A DNA stretch of 64,000 bases, from assembly GCF_900105335.1 (NCBI RefSeq), contig NZ_LT629770.1, positions 2,666,001 to 2,730,000 of the forward strand, in the 5' to 3' direction. Source of the stretch: Microbacterium paraoxydans (GTDB lineage: Bacteria > Actinomycetota > Actinomycetes > Actinomycetales > Microbacteriaceae). Of this stretch, positions 8,840 through 16,593 are shown piece after piece (within the stretch, counting starts at the first letter, position 1; every line of letters begins with the position of its first letter). The position numbers were made by a program, and so were the translations under genes. The notes beneath the pieces are model-generated. The model did not search any database, was not told the origin of the DNA, and saw only the letters and a list, made by a program, of their open reading frames with translations.

Positions 8840-9598
8840 TCAGTCTGCGCGCGCGGGCACCGCCTCGGCAAGCCATTCTGCGAACGTCTGCGTCCCGCGC
8901 ACGGCATCCGGTCCCGGCAGCGCCTTCCCCGCCCGCATGCCCGCCATCTGCGGACCGGGTACGTTCAGCGCCGGGATCCAGCCGCGGTACCCGATGCGTC
9001 GCGCGTACGCCCGCACCATGTCGGCGAGCTGCTCTTCGCGCGGGCCGGCGAGATCAGGCACGCGACCCCGCGCGTCCCCGGTCGCGAGCGTGACGAGCTG
9101 TTCCGCGACCTCGCGGGCCGCCACCGGCTGCGTGCGCGCACGCGGGGCGAGATGCAGCGGCCCCGCCTTCGCGCGCGCGAACATCTGCGCGGCGAACTCG
9201 TGGAACTGGGTGGCGCGGAGGATCGTCGAGGGGACGGCGGACGCGGAGACCAGCTTCTCCTGGGCCACTTTGCCCGCGTAGTAGTCGTAGGGGATCCGGT
9301 CGATGCCGACGATGGAGAGCAGGACGACGTGTCCCACCCCGGCGTCCGCGGCGGCGGTGAGGAGGTTCCCGGTGGCGGCCGTGAAGAACTCGATCGCCGT
9401 GCTCGCCTTCAGGGTCTCGACGCTCACGACATCGATCACGGCATCGGCTCCAGCCAGCGCCGCCTTCAACCCGCGCCCGCTGACCAGGTCGACGCCGTGC
9501 GAACGACTGAGCACGACGGCCTCATGACCGGCGCTCCGGACGGCCTCCACCGTGGGCGTGCCGACGACGCCGGTCCCTCCTGCGACGACGATCCTCAT
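8840..9598 (-). CDS. NAD(P)H-binding NmrA/SDR-a-like protein
   Basis: The 252-residue protein has a Rossmann fold of the atypical short-chain dehydrogenase/NmrA type. The dinucleotide motif GGTGVVG is at residues 7-13. The segment LSRSHGVDL after the second strand and the ATIEFFTA / HVVLLSIVGIDRIPYDYYAGK region match NmrA-like proteins such as the 'LysR substrate' or YesF class. The YYxxK-like element suggests a possible catalytic Tyr/Lys pair. The function is unknown; redox sensing or reduction of a small molecule are both possible. Confidence 0.75.
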   Translation of the reverse strand: MRIVVAGGTGVVGTPTVEAVRSAGHEAVVLSRSHGVDLVSGRGLKAALAGADAVIDVVSVETLKASTAIEFFTAATGNLLTAAADAGVGHVVLLSIVGIDRIPYDYYAGKVAQEKLVSASAVPSTILRATQFHEFAAQMFARAKAGPLHLAPRARTQPVAAREVAEQLVTLATGDARGRVPDLAGPREEQLADMVRAYARRIGYRGWIPALNVPGPQMAGMRAGKALPGPDAVRGTQTFAEWLAEAVPARAD

Positions 9599-9608
9599 GC
9601 GTCGATCC

Positions 9609-9884
9609 TCACTCCCGATCCAGCCCGAACGTGCGCTTCACGAGCGCCTGCACATCACGGTCGAGCCCGTCGATGCGGGCGTTGACGCCGTCGATGCGCG
9701 TGCCGACCGCGTCGAACCGGGTGTTGACCGCGTCGAAGCGCGCGGTCATCTCGTTGCGCAGGCCGCCGATCTCGCTGCGCAGGACGCGGATGAACAGCGT
9801 CGAGACGACCGTCAGCATGCCCATCATCAGCGCCGTGAACGCGCCGATCATGGTCCAGACCTGTGCACCGTCCATGGTTTCCAT
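9609..9884 (-). CDS. small membrane protein with coiled-coil heptad repeats
   Basis: The 91-residue protein has one predicted membrane segment (about residues 9-33, WTMIGAFTALMMGMLTVV) followed by a soluble helix made of near-identical seven-residue units: RFDAVNT, RFDAVGT, RIDGVNA, RIDGLDR. It should form a membrane-anchored coiled coil, probably oligomeric. I do not recognise a function. Proteins of similar design occur widely as hypothetical genes. It follows rtcB on the same strand, but a terminator-like stem separates the two. Confidence 0.65.
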   Translation of the reverse strand: METMDGAQVWTMIGAFTALMMGMLTVVSTLFIRVLRSEIGGLRNEMTARFDAVNTRFDAVGTRIDGVNARIDGLDRDVQALVKRTFGLDRE

Positions 9885-9993
9885 CCCCTCATCGTGGCAC
9901 CGGATCCTTCAGCCTGCCAGCATCCTGGCGGACGCCACGCCCGGCGACTCGCGCTCTGTGGAGACACCGGGAATCGCGGGGATCGGGGAGGAA

Positions 9994-10025
9994 GGGCCGG
10001 GAGAGGATCCCTCCTCACCCGGCCC
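9994..10025 (-). terminator. intrinsic terminator after rtcB
   Basis: On the minus strand GGGCCGGG, t, GAGGA, loop GGGA, TCCTC, t, CCCGGCCC form a stem of 13 pairs with one internal mismatch, followed by TTCCTCCCC. It begins 5 bases beyond the rtcB stop codon. Confidence 0.7.
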
Positions 10026-10029
10026 TCGG

Positions 10030-11199
10030 TCAGTCACCCTTCACGTTGACGAGCTGTCGCAGTGTGTGCCGGATCCGCACCAGGCTCGACGCATCCTCCA
10101 TCACACGATCGATGGGCTTGTAGGCCTGGGGGATCTCATCGATGAAGGCGTCGGTGTCCCGGAACTCGATTCCCGCCATCGCCTCCCGCAGCTGCGCGTG
10201 GGTGAACGTCTTCCGCGCCGCGGACCGCGAGTACTCCCGCCCGGCTCCGTGCGGCGAGGAGTTCAGCGACAGGGGATCGCCGAGTCCCTCCACCACGTAC
10301 GATGCCGTGCCCATCGACCCGGGGATGAGTCCGGGCCGACCCGCGTCCGCCTGGATCGCGCCCTTGCGGGACACCCAGACGCGCTTTCCGAAGTGCATCT
10401 CCGACTCCGTGAAGTTGTGATGGCAGTTGATCCGCTCCTCCTCCTCGACCGGGGCGCCGAGGAACTCGGAGAGCTGCCGGATGACGCGGTCCATCATCTC
10501 CTCGCGGTTCAGCAGTGCGAAGTGCTGTGCCCACCGGAGCTCGCGGATGTAGCGCGTGAACTCCGGCGTGCCCTCGACGAGGTAGGCCAGATCGGGGTCG
10601 GGCAGGTCGATCCACCATTGCTTCGCCAGCCGCTGCGCGACCGCGATGTGGTGCCCGGCGATCCTGTTGCCCACGCCACGGGACCCGGAATGCAGGAACA
10701 GCCAGACCCGGTCGAGCTCGTCCACCGACACCTCGATGAAATGGTTCCCCGAGCCGAGCGTGCCGAGCTGGAGCCGCCAGTTCTTCGCGTAGCCCTCGGG
10801 GTCGAACTCGGCCGCACGTGCTCGCTCCTCCAGCTCGGCGATGCGCGGTGCGGCCGTCGCCACGACCTTGTTGTTGTAGCGCCCGGCGGACAGCGGGATC
10901 GCGCGCTCGATCTGCTCCCGGAGCCCGGCGAGGTCGCGCCCGTCGAGGTCGTCCTTCGTGAACGGCGTGCGGACGGCGATCATGCCGCAGCCGATGTCGA
11001 CGCCGACGGCCGCGGGGATGATCGCGCCGAGCGTCGGGATGACAGACCCGACGGTCGCGCCCTTGCCGAGGTGCGCATCCGGCATCAGCGCCAGGTGCGG
11101 GTGGATGAACGGCATGCGTGAGGTGGTGCGGGCCTGATCGAGGGTCTTCTCATCGATCAGGGACGCCCACGACAGCAGCCGCGCGGAGAGCCTCTCCAT
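10030..11199 (-). CDS. rtcB: RtcB family 3'-phosphate RNA ligase
   Basis: RtcB joins 2',3'-cyclic phosphate or 3'-phosphate RNA ends to 5'-OH ends with GTP and Mn2+, and repairs cleaved tRNA or rRNA. The 389-residue protein carries PDAHLGKG (40-47), the metal-binding GVDIGCGM with Cys71, GSGNHFIEV, HSGSRGVGNRIAGHH, and SSPHGAGR with the histidine (about 318) that is guanylylated in characterised RtcB. ATG 11199 has AAAGGAAT upstream, while an upstream in-frame ATG at 11304 would read through the leader hairpin. No rtcA, rtcR or archease gene is nearby. A separate promoter, a 32-codon ORF and a terminator-like hairpin precede it, so expression may be controlled by attenuation. Confidence 0.92.
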   Translation of the reverse strand: MERLSARLLSWASLIDEKTLDQARTTSRMPFIHPHLALMPDAHLGKGATVGSVIPTLGAIIPAAVGVDIGCGMIAVRTPFTKDDLDGRDLAGLREQIERAIPLSAGRYNNKVVATAAPRIAELEERARAAEFDPEGYAKNWRLQLGTLGSGNHFIEVSVDELDRVWLFLHSGSRGVGNRIAGHHIAVAQRLAKQWWIDLPDPDLAYLVEGTPEFTRYIRELRWAQHFALLNREEMMDRVIRQLSEFLGAPVEEEERINCHHNFTESEMHFGKRVWVSRKGAIQADAGRPGLIPGSMGTASYVVEGLGDPLSLNSSPHGAGREYSRSAARKTFTHAQLREAMAGIEFRDTDAFIDEIPQAYKPIDRVMEDASSLVRIRHTLRQLVNVKGD

Positions 11200-11254
11200 G
11201 ATTCCTTTCCTTGTGGTGGTGTCCGGCCACAGGTCAGGGAGTCTTCCGACGGAA

Positions 11255-11284
11255 AACGCCCCGGACCTGACGGTGCGGGGCGTT
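11255..11284 (-). terminator. terminator-like hairpin in rtcB leader (candidate attenuator)
   Basis: On the minus strand AACGCCCC (11284-11277) pairs perfectly with GGGGCGTT (11262-11255) across a 14-nt loop, and TTCC follows, giving a short T run typical of an intrinsic terminator. It lies 16 nt past the stop of the small ORF and about 55 nt before the rtcB start. The loop bases GTCAGG and GTCCGG can instead pair with CCTGAC or CCGGAC further downstream in the leader, so alternative folds exist. The stem is seen; its role as an attenuator is inferred. Confidence 0.6.
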
Positions 11285-11300
11285 GCGAGAGCGGATGCTG

Positions 11301-11399
11301 TCACACGGCGCGCGCCGGAGGGTACGACTCGTCGCGGTCATTGCACTTCGGCTGAAGCGGCAATGCCACGTTCTGGGGAAGATTCCGCGGGGCGGTCAT
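11301..11399 (-). CDS. 32-residue upstream ORF (candidate leader peptide) of rtcB
   Basis: An ATG at 11399 is preceded by GAGGAG nine bases upstream and by a good promoter (TTGACG, 18 bp, TAGGGT). The peptide has 32 residues, starting MTAPRNLPQN and ending ESYPPARAV, with six prolines, a Pro-Pro at positions 27-28 and one Cys (19). It is not hydrophobic and has no recognisable domain. A hairpin (11339-11365: CATTGC, CTTC, loop, GAAG, GCAATG) lies inside it. Its position ahead of a terminator-like stem suggests a leader peptide; an independent small protein is the alternative. Confidence 0.5.
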   Translation of the reverse strand: MTAPRNLPQNVALPLQPKCNDRDESYPPARAV

Positions 11400-11447
11400 C
11401 CGTCGTCTCCTCGGCTGGTGTGCGGCGCCGGTCGGCACAGCCTTGCC

Positions 11448-11477
11448 ACCCTAGGCGGCGACACGCCCGGGCGTCAA
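11448..11477 (-). promoter_or_regulatory. promoter of the rtcB leader
   Basis: On the minus strand TTGACG (11477-11472) and TAGGGT (11453-11448) are separated by exactly 18 bp. The -35 box overlaps the last codons of the upstream VOC gene. Transcripts from here would carry the small ORF and the hairpin before rtcB. Confidence 0.6.
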
Positions 11478-11875
11478 GCGTCCTTCGGCGGGTTGTACAT
11501 GAACTCGAGCCGGATGCCGTCGGCATCCTCGACGAAGGAGGCGTAGTACCGCTCGCTGTACCGCGGATACTCCTTCGGCTCGCGCACCGCGGTCCAGCCG
11601 GCGTCGAGAGCGAGGTCGTGGAGTCGGTCGACCTCGGCGCGCGACGGCACCGCGAAGGCCATGTGCTGCCAGCCGACGCGGCCGTGGCGGTGAGGGGTGG
11701 AGTCGTCGTCCCACGTGTAGAGGATGATCTCGGTCTCGTCGCCGGCGTGCCAGGAGATCGAGTGATCGTCCTCCCCACCGAGCTCGTAGCCGAGCGCGGT
11801 GAGCACGGGATGGAACTGCGCGCGTCCGCGTTCGAGGTCGGCGACGGTGATGCCCAGGTGATCGAGGAGAGCCAT
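11474..11875 (-). CDS. VOC family protein (glyoxalase/bleomycin-resistance-like)
   Basis: The 133-residue protein is one VOC domain. It begins with the typical LDHLGITVADLERGRAQF and has VGWQHMAFAVPSRAEVD in the middle and YYASFVEDADGIRLEFMY at the end, so histidine and glutamate metal ligands of the fold are present (His at about 6 and 70, Glu near 126). The substrate is unknown. A CAGACT hexamer ends 6 nt before the ATG and no Shine-Dalgarno is seen, so the mRNA is probably leaderless. Confidence 0.8.
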   Translation of the reverse strand: MALLDHLGITVADLERGRAQFHPVLTALGYELGGEDDHSISWHAGDETEIILYTWDDDSTPHRHGRVGWQHMAFAVPSRAEVDRLHDLALDAGWTAVREPKEYPRYSERYYASFVEDADGIRLEFMYNPPKDA

Positions 11876-11906
11876 GCGCCCAGTCTGTCAGCGCAGCGGT
11901 CGCCTG

Positions 11907-12674
11907 TCAGTGCGGAGCGTGGTATTCGGCCTCTCCGCGCTTCCAGTAGCCCTTCACGACGGCGTTCGCGCTGTCCACGCCCCAGCGTGCGAGCAGGGCC
12001 CGGCCGGGCTTCACGATGGACTGCTCGGCGGCGATGAAGACGAACGGGTCGTCTCCCACGACGTCGTCCGCGGTCAGCGCGTCGAGGAAGGCGATCAGCG
12101 CGGAGCCGGCCGGCGCCTCGCCGCGGTGCAGCCACTCGACCGGCACCGGAGCGTCGATCTCGACCTCGCGACCTGCCGACACCGTCTCGATGACGATGCG
12201 TGCGGGGGCGCCCTCGGGGATGAGGGCGGCGAAGCGGCGGATCGCGGGGATGGCGGTCTCGTCGCCGACGAGGAGCCAGGATCCCGGCTCTCCGGTGAGG
12301 ACGGCGGCGCCGCGTGGCCCGCCGACGCCGATGGTCGACCCGAGCGGGGCGTTCGCGGCCCACGGGGCGGCCACGCCCTGATCGCCGTGCACGGCGAACT
12401 CCACGTCGAGCCAGTCGTCACCCCAGGCGAGGGGCGTGTACTCGCGGCTCGGGGCGGCCCGCAGCTCCTCCACCGAGTCCACGGGGCCGCTCGGGAAGAA
12501 GAGCCGCATGTGGTCGTCGGAGCCCGGGGAGTCGAAGCCGGCGAGGTCGGGCCCGGACAGGCGGACGCGCACGAAATCCGGAGCGAGCCACTCGCGGGCG
12601 CTCAGCGTGACGTTGCGGAAGCGCAGCTCGAGGCCGCGACGCTCGATCGAGAAACCGGATTTCGTATCGCTCAT
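11907..12674 (-). CDS. siderophore-interacting protein (FAD/NAD(P)H ferric-siderophore reductase)
   Basis: The 255-residue protein belongs to the SIP/ViuB family, which reduces ferric siderophores in the cytoplasm to release iron. The FAD-binding segment REYTPLAW (canonical RxYT) and the following VEFAVHGDQGVAAPWA stretch are visible, then the NAD(P)H domain with WLLVGDETAIPAIRR and a C-terminal VKGYWKRG typical of SIPs. It is divergent from the iron ABC importer and shares its iron box. TAGCCT lies 6 nt before the ATG inside that box, so the mRNA is probably leaderless and repressed by Fe-bound DtxR/IdeR. Confidence 0.88.
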   Translation of the reverse strand: MSDTKSGFSIERRGLELRFRNVTLSAREWLAPDFVRVRLSGPDLAGFDSPGSDDHMRLFFPSGPVDSVEELRAAPSREYTPLAWGDDWLDVEFAVHGDQGVAAPWAANAPLGSTIGVGGPRGAAVLTGEPGSWLLVGDETAIPAIRRFAALIPEGAPARIVIETVSAGREVEIDAPVPVEWLHRGEAPAGSALIAFLDALTADDVVGDDPFVFIAAEQSIVKPGRALLARWGVDSANAVVKGYWKRGEAEYHAPH

Positions 12675-12692
12675 AAAGTAAGGCTAACCTAA
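12674..12692. promoter_or_regulatory. DtxR/IdeR-type iron box between divergent iron genes
   Basis: TAAAGTAAGGCTAACCTAA matches the palindromic 19-bp consensus TTAGGTTAGGCTAACCTAA at 16 of 19 positions. It overlaps the -10 hexamers of both directions: TAGCCT for the siderophore-interacting protein and TAACCT for the importer. Binding of an iron-loaded DtxR-family repressor should block both. The match is seen; the regulator gene is not in the window. Confidence 0.75.
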
Positions 12693-12774
12693 AAACCGAC
12701 GCGGTCGGCTCGGCCGCCCGTCGGACCGGCGCCCCACGAGAGCGCACACATCCCCGCAGAACAGGAGTCTCTCC

Positions 12775-13770
12775 ATGTCCGTGCCCAGAACCCTCACCGC
12801 CACGAGCGTCGCCCTCGTCGGCCTGCTCGCCCTCTCCGGCTGCGCGTCCGGCGGCGAAGCCGAACCCGAAGAGACGACGGCGGGATCGGGGACCGTGACC
12901 ATCGAGGACAACAGCGGCACGCACGAGATCACCACGCCGCCGGCCTCGGTCGTCGCTCTGGACAACCGGACCTTCCAGACCCTCTCCGACTGGGGCATCG
13001 AGCTCTCCGCCGGTGCGGTCTCGCTCATGCCGGAGACCGTCTCCTACGTGAAGGACGAGGACGTCGTCGACATCGGCCTGCACACGGAACCCGATCTCGA
13101 GGCCATCGTGGCGGCCGACCCCGACCTCATCATCAGCGGGCAGCGGTTCACGCAGCACAACGAGGCCATCGCGGAGCTCGTCCCTGACGCCACGATCATC
13201 GACCTGGAGCCGCGGGACGGCGAGCCGTTCGACGAAGAGCTCAAGCGGCAGACCACCGCCCTGGGCGAGATCTTCGGCAAGCAGGACGAGGCCCAGAAGC
13301 TCGTCGAGGAGTTCGACGCCGCTGTGGACCGCGCGAAGGCGGCCTACGACGACGCCGACACCGTCATGGCGGTGAACACCTCGGGTGGACAGATCGGCTA
13401 CCTCGCTCCGACCGTCGGACGCTCGCTGGGACCGATCTACGACATGCTCGGCCTCGCACCGGCACTGCAGGTCGACGACGCGACCGACGACCACCAGGGC
13501 GACGAGATCTCGGTCGAGGCGATCGCCGCCTCGAACCCCGACTGGATCCTCGTGCTCGACCGCGATGCCGTGTTCGCCGCGGAGACGCCGGACTACGTGC
13601 AGGCGGCGGAGATCATCGAGAGCTCCGAGGCGCTCGCCGGCGTGACCGCCGTGAAGGACGACCAGATCGTCTACATGCCCACGGACACCTACCTCAACGA
13701 GAGCATCCAGACGTACACGACGTTCCTCAACGACCTCGCGGACGCGCTCGAGAAGAGCGCCGACAAGTAA
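12775..13770 (+). CDS. iron-siderophore ABC transporter substrate-binding lipoprotein
   Basis: The 331-residue lipoprotein has a signal peptide ending in the lipobox LSGC (Cys23). It is a class III cluster A binding protein (FepB/YclQ-like): the TTPPASVVALDNRTFQTLSDWG start and the repeated DLIISG / DWILVLDRDAVF segments fit. It captures a ferric siderophore outside the membrane for the two permeases downstream. AGGAG precedes the ATG. A hairpin after the stop probably keeps it at higher levels than the permease genes. Confidence 0.88.
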   Translation: MSVPRTLTATSVALVGLLALSGCASGGEAEPEETTAGSGTVTIEDNSGTHEITTPPASVVALDNRTFQTLSDWGIELSAGAVSLMPETVSYVKDEDVVDIGLHTEPDLEAIVAADPDLIISGQRFTQHNEAIAELVPDATIIDLEPRDGEPFDEELKRQTTALGEIFGKQDEAQKLVEEFDAAVDRAKAAYDDADTVMAVNTSGGQIGYLAPTVGRSLGPIYDMLGLAPALQVDDATDDHQGDEISVEAIAASNPDWILVLDRDAVFAAETPDYVQAAEIIESSEALAGVTAVKDDQIVYMPTDTYLNESIQTYTTFLNDLADALEKSADK

Positions 13771-13777
13771 GGGCTGT

Positions 13778-13806
13778 GCGGCGGCGTCCCGGCCGGGCGC
13801 CGCCGC
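13778..13806 (+). terminator. intra-operon hairpin after the binding-protein gene
   Basis: GCGGCGGCG (13778-13786) pairs with CGCCGCCGC (13798-13806), enclosing CCCGG/CCGGG. It stands in the 48-bp gap between the binding protein and the first permease with no T run, so partial termination or mRNA 3'-end protection is more likely than full termination. Confidence 0.55.
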
Positions 13807-13818
13807 CGGCATCCCCCC

Positions 13819-14805
13819 ATGACCTCTCCACTCCTCACATCGACACCGCGATCGTCCGCACGGCTGTTCGATCCGAAGCTGCTCGTCGGCATCCTCGTCG
13901 TGGCGGTGCTTCTGGCGATCTCGCTCTTCACGGGTGTGTACGACATCGCCGGCGCGGACGACGGCGCGCAGATGTTCCAGATCACCCGCGTCCCCCGGAC
14001 CATCGCGCTCGTGCTCGCCGGCGCGGCCATGGCGATGGCCGGCCTCGTGATGCAGCTCCTCACGCAGAACCGCTTCGTCGAGCCGACCACCACCGGGACG
14101 ACGGAATGGGCAGGGCTCGGGCTCCTCATCGTGATGGTGCTCGTACCGCAGCCCTCCCTTCCGCTGCGCATGGCCGGGGCCGTGCTCGCCGCGTTCGTCG
14201 GCACGATGGTGTTCTTCGCGTTCCTCCGCCGGGTCGCGTTGAAGTCGTCGCTGATCGTGCCCATCGTCGGCATCATGCTGGGTGCGGTGGTCGGGGCGAT
14301 CACGACCTACTTCGCCCTCGTCACGAACTCGCTGCAGATCATCGGCGTCTGGTTCGCGGGCAGTTTCACGTCGGTCATGCGCGGCCAGTACGAGATGCTG
14401 TGGATCGTCGCGATCATCGGCGTCATCGTCTTCCTCGTGGCCGACCGGCTGACCATCGCCGGGCTGGGGGAGGAGATCGCCACCAACGTCGGGGTGAACT
14501 ACAACCGGATGATCCTGCTCGGCACCGCGCTGATCGCGGTGACGACCGGCGTGGTGACCGTCGTCGTCGGCAACCTCCCCTTCCTGGGGCTCATCGTCCC
14601 CAATATCGTCTCGATGGTCCGCGGTGACGACCTGCGCAGCAACCTGCCGTGGGTGTGCCTGCTCGGCATCGCCATCGTCACGGTCTGCGACATCATCGGG
14701 AGGACGATCATCATGCCGTTCGAGGTGCCGGTGTCGCTGATCCTCGGTGTCGTCGGCGCCGTCGTCTTCGTCCTTCTCCTCCTGCGGCAGCGCCGACGTG
14801 GCTGA
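13819..14805 (+). CDS. iron chelate ABC transporter permease (first)
   Basis: The 328-residue protein is an FecCD-family permease (YclN-like) with about eight to ten membrane segments. Family marks include ITRVPRTIALVLAGAAMAMAGLVMQ near the N-terminus, and LPFLGLIVPNIVSMVRGDDLR near the C-terminus, the loop that contacts the ATPase. It works with the second permease and the ATPase to move the ferric siderophore across the membrane. Confidence 0.88.
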   Translation: MTSPLLTSTPRSSARLFDPKLLVGILVVAVLLAISLFTGVYDIAGADDGAQMFQITRVPRTIALVLAGAAMAMAGLVMQLLTQNRFVEPTTTGTTEWAGLGLLIVMVLVPQPSLPLRMAGAVLAAFVGTMVFFAFLRRVALKSSLIVPIVGIMLGAVVGAITTYFALVTNSLQIIGVWFAGSFTSVMRGQYEMLWIVAIIGVIVFLVADRLTIAGLGEEIATNVGVNYNRMILLGTALIAVTTGVVTVVVGNLPFLGLIVPNIVSMVRGDDLRSNLPWVCLLGIAIVTVCDIIGRTIIMPFEVPVSLILGVVGAVVFVLLLLRQRRRG

Positions 14806-14812
14806 GGCGACG

Positions 14813-15841
14813 ATGACGGCGATGGAGGCCCCCCGGACGACGCGGTCGGCCGGGGCATTCACGACCCCGCGGGCACGACGCCGCTACGTGCTCGTGCTGG
14901 TGGTGCTCGGCGTGATCGCCGTCGGCTCCGCGTTCGGTCTCCTCGCCTGGGACAACCCGCTCCCGGTCGGCACACCCGGATTCTGGCGCATCGCGCAGCA
15001 CCGCGCGACCGCCGTGGTCGTGATGGCCCTCGTCGCCGTCGCCCAGGCCGTCGCCACGGTCAGCTTCCAGACGGTCACGAACAACCGGATCATCACTCCG
15101 TCGATCATGGGCTTCGAGTCGTTGTACCGCGTCGTCCAGACCACGACCGTGTACCTCTTCGGGGTCGCGGGGCTGGTGGCGATCCAGGGCGTCGGCCAGT
15201 TCGCCCTCCAAGTGCTCATCATGGTCGCGCTCGCCGTCCTCCTCTACGGGTGGCTCCTGTCCGGGCGGTACGGCAACCTCCAGATCATGCTGCTCGTGGG
15301 CATCGTGATCGGGGGAGGTCTCGGGGCGATCGCCACCTTCATGCAGCGGCTGCTCACCCCCAGCGAGTTCGATGTGCTCGCCGCCCGGCTGTTCGGCAAC
15401 GTCTCCAACGCCGACCCCTCGTACCTCCCGCTCGCGGTCCCGCTCGTGATCGCGGCGTCCGCCCTGCTGTGGCTGCGGTCCCGGCGGTTGAACGTGCTCG
15501 CGCTCGGTCCCGATGCCGCGCGATCGCTGGGGCTCGACCACCGCAGGGAGCAGTTCCTGGTCCTGACGCTCGTCGCGGTGCTGATGGCCACCTCCACCGC
15601 CCTGGTCGGACCGATGACCTTCCTGGGCTTCCTCGTGGCGACGCTCGCCTACCAGTTCGCCGACACGCACGACCATCGGCTGATCTTCCCGGTCGCCGTC
15701 CTCACCGCGTTCTCGATCCTGGCGGGGGCGTACTTCGTCATGAAGAACGTCTTCTACGCGCAGGGCATGGTGTCGATCCTCATCGAGATCGTGGGTGGCA
15801 CCGTGTTCCTCATCGTCATCCTCCGAAAGGGCAGACTGTGA
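14813..15841 (+). CDS. iron chelate ABC transporter permease (second)
   Basis: The 342-residue FecCD-family permease (YclO-like) has the N-terminal HRATAVVVMALVAVAQAVATVSFQ segment in place of the usual RxPR, and GPMTFLGFLVATLAYQFADTHDHRLIFP as the ATPase-coupling part. ATG 14813 with GAGG upstream was chosen; a GTG at 14798 that overlaps the previous stop would add five residues. The stop overlaps the next GTG (GTGA), pointing to coupled translation with the ATPase. Confidence 0.85.
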   Translation: MTAMEAPRTTRSAGAFTTPRARRRYVLVLVVLGVIAVGSAFGLLAWDNPLPVGTPGFWRIAQHRATAVVVMALVAVAQAVATVSFQTVTNNRIITPSIMGFESLYRVVQTTTVYLFGVAGLVAIQGVGQFALQVLIMVALAVLLYGWLLSGRYGNLQIMLLVGIVIGGGLGAIATFMQRLLTPSEFDVLAARLFGNVSNADPSYLPLAVPLVIAASALLWLRSRRLNVLALGPDAARSLGLDHRREQFLVLTLVAVLMATSTALVGPMTFLGFLVATLAYQFADTHDHRLIFPVAVLTAFSILAGAYFVMKNVFYAQGMVSILIEIVGGTVFLIVILRKGRL

Positions 15842-16593
15842 TCGCACTCGACGGCGTCCGCCGTGACTACAGCAGCGAGGTGGCGATCGGCCCCGTCGAC
15901 CTCCGTATCCCGACCGGCGGCATCACCGCCCTCATCGGGCCGAACGGTGCGGGCAAGTCGACGCTCCTGACCATGATCGGCCGGCTGAACGGGATGGACG
16001 CCGGAGCCATCGAGATCGCCGGGCTCGACGTCGCCTCCACGAAGTCGAAGGATCTGGCCAAGGTGGTCTCGATCCTCCGTCAGGAGAACCACTTCGTGAC
16101 CAGGCTCACCGTGCGCCAGCTCGTGGGCTTCGGCCGCTTCCCGCACTCCCAGGGGCGGTTGACGAGGGCCGACGAGGAGGTCATCAGCCAGGCCATCGAC
16201 TTCCTCGATCTGGGGACGCTCGAGGGGCGCTACCTCGACGAGCTCTCCGGAGGACAGCGGCAGCGGGCCTACGTGGCCATGGTCCTCGCGCAGGACACGG
16301 AGTTCGTGCTGCTGGACGAGCCCCTCAACAACCTCGACATGCGGCACGCCGTGCAGATGATGAAGCACCTGCGGCGGGCGGCGGAGGAGCTCGGGCGCAC
16401 GATCGTCATCGTGCTGCACGACATCAACTTCGCCGGGCACTACGCCGACCACATCTGCGCCATGAAGGACGGCCGGGTGGTGGAGTTCGGCCCGCCGGCG
16501 GAGATCATGACGGACGACGTGCTGAGCCGGGTGTTCGACACCCCGGTACAGGTCGTGGAGGGCCCGTCCGGCCCCCTCGCCGTCTACTACTGA
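15838..16593 (+). CDS. iron-siderophore ABC transporter ATP-binding protein
   Basis: The 251-residue ATPase has Walker A GPNGAGKST (34-42), signature LSGGQRQR (about 136-143) and Walker B VLLDEPLNNLD (about 157), followed by the H-loop VLHDINFAGHYADH. It starts at GTG inside the GTGA overlap, with AAAGGG eight bases upstream. It resembles YclP/FepC and energises the two permeases. Its last 7 bases overlap the end of the convergent kinase gene. Confidence 0.9.
   Translation: MIALDGVRRDYSSEVAIGPVDLRIPTGGITALIGPNGAGKSTLLTMIGRLNGMDAGAIEIAGLDVASTKSKDLAKVVSILRQENHFVTRLTVRQLVGFGRFPHSQGRLTRADEEVISQAIDFLDLGTLEGRYLDELSGGQRQRAYVAMVLAQDTEFVLLDEPLNNLDMRHAVQMMKHLRRAAEELGRTIVIVLHDINFAGHYADHICAMKDGRVVEFGPPAEIMTDDVLSRVFDTPVQVVEGPSGPLAVYY

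Noticed and set aside
11339..11365. Hairpin inside the rtcB leader ORF considered as a tRNA-like or Y-RNA-like RNA (known near some rtcB genes)
   Set aside because: No D-arm, anticodon arm or T-loop consensus could be laid out, and the sequence reads better as coding.
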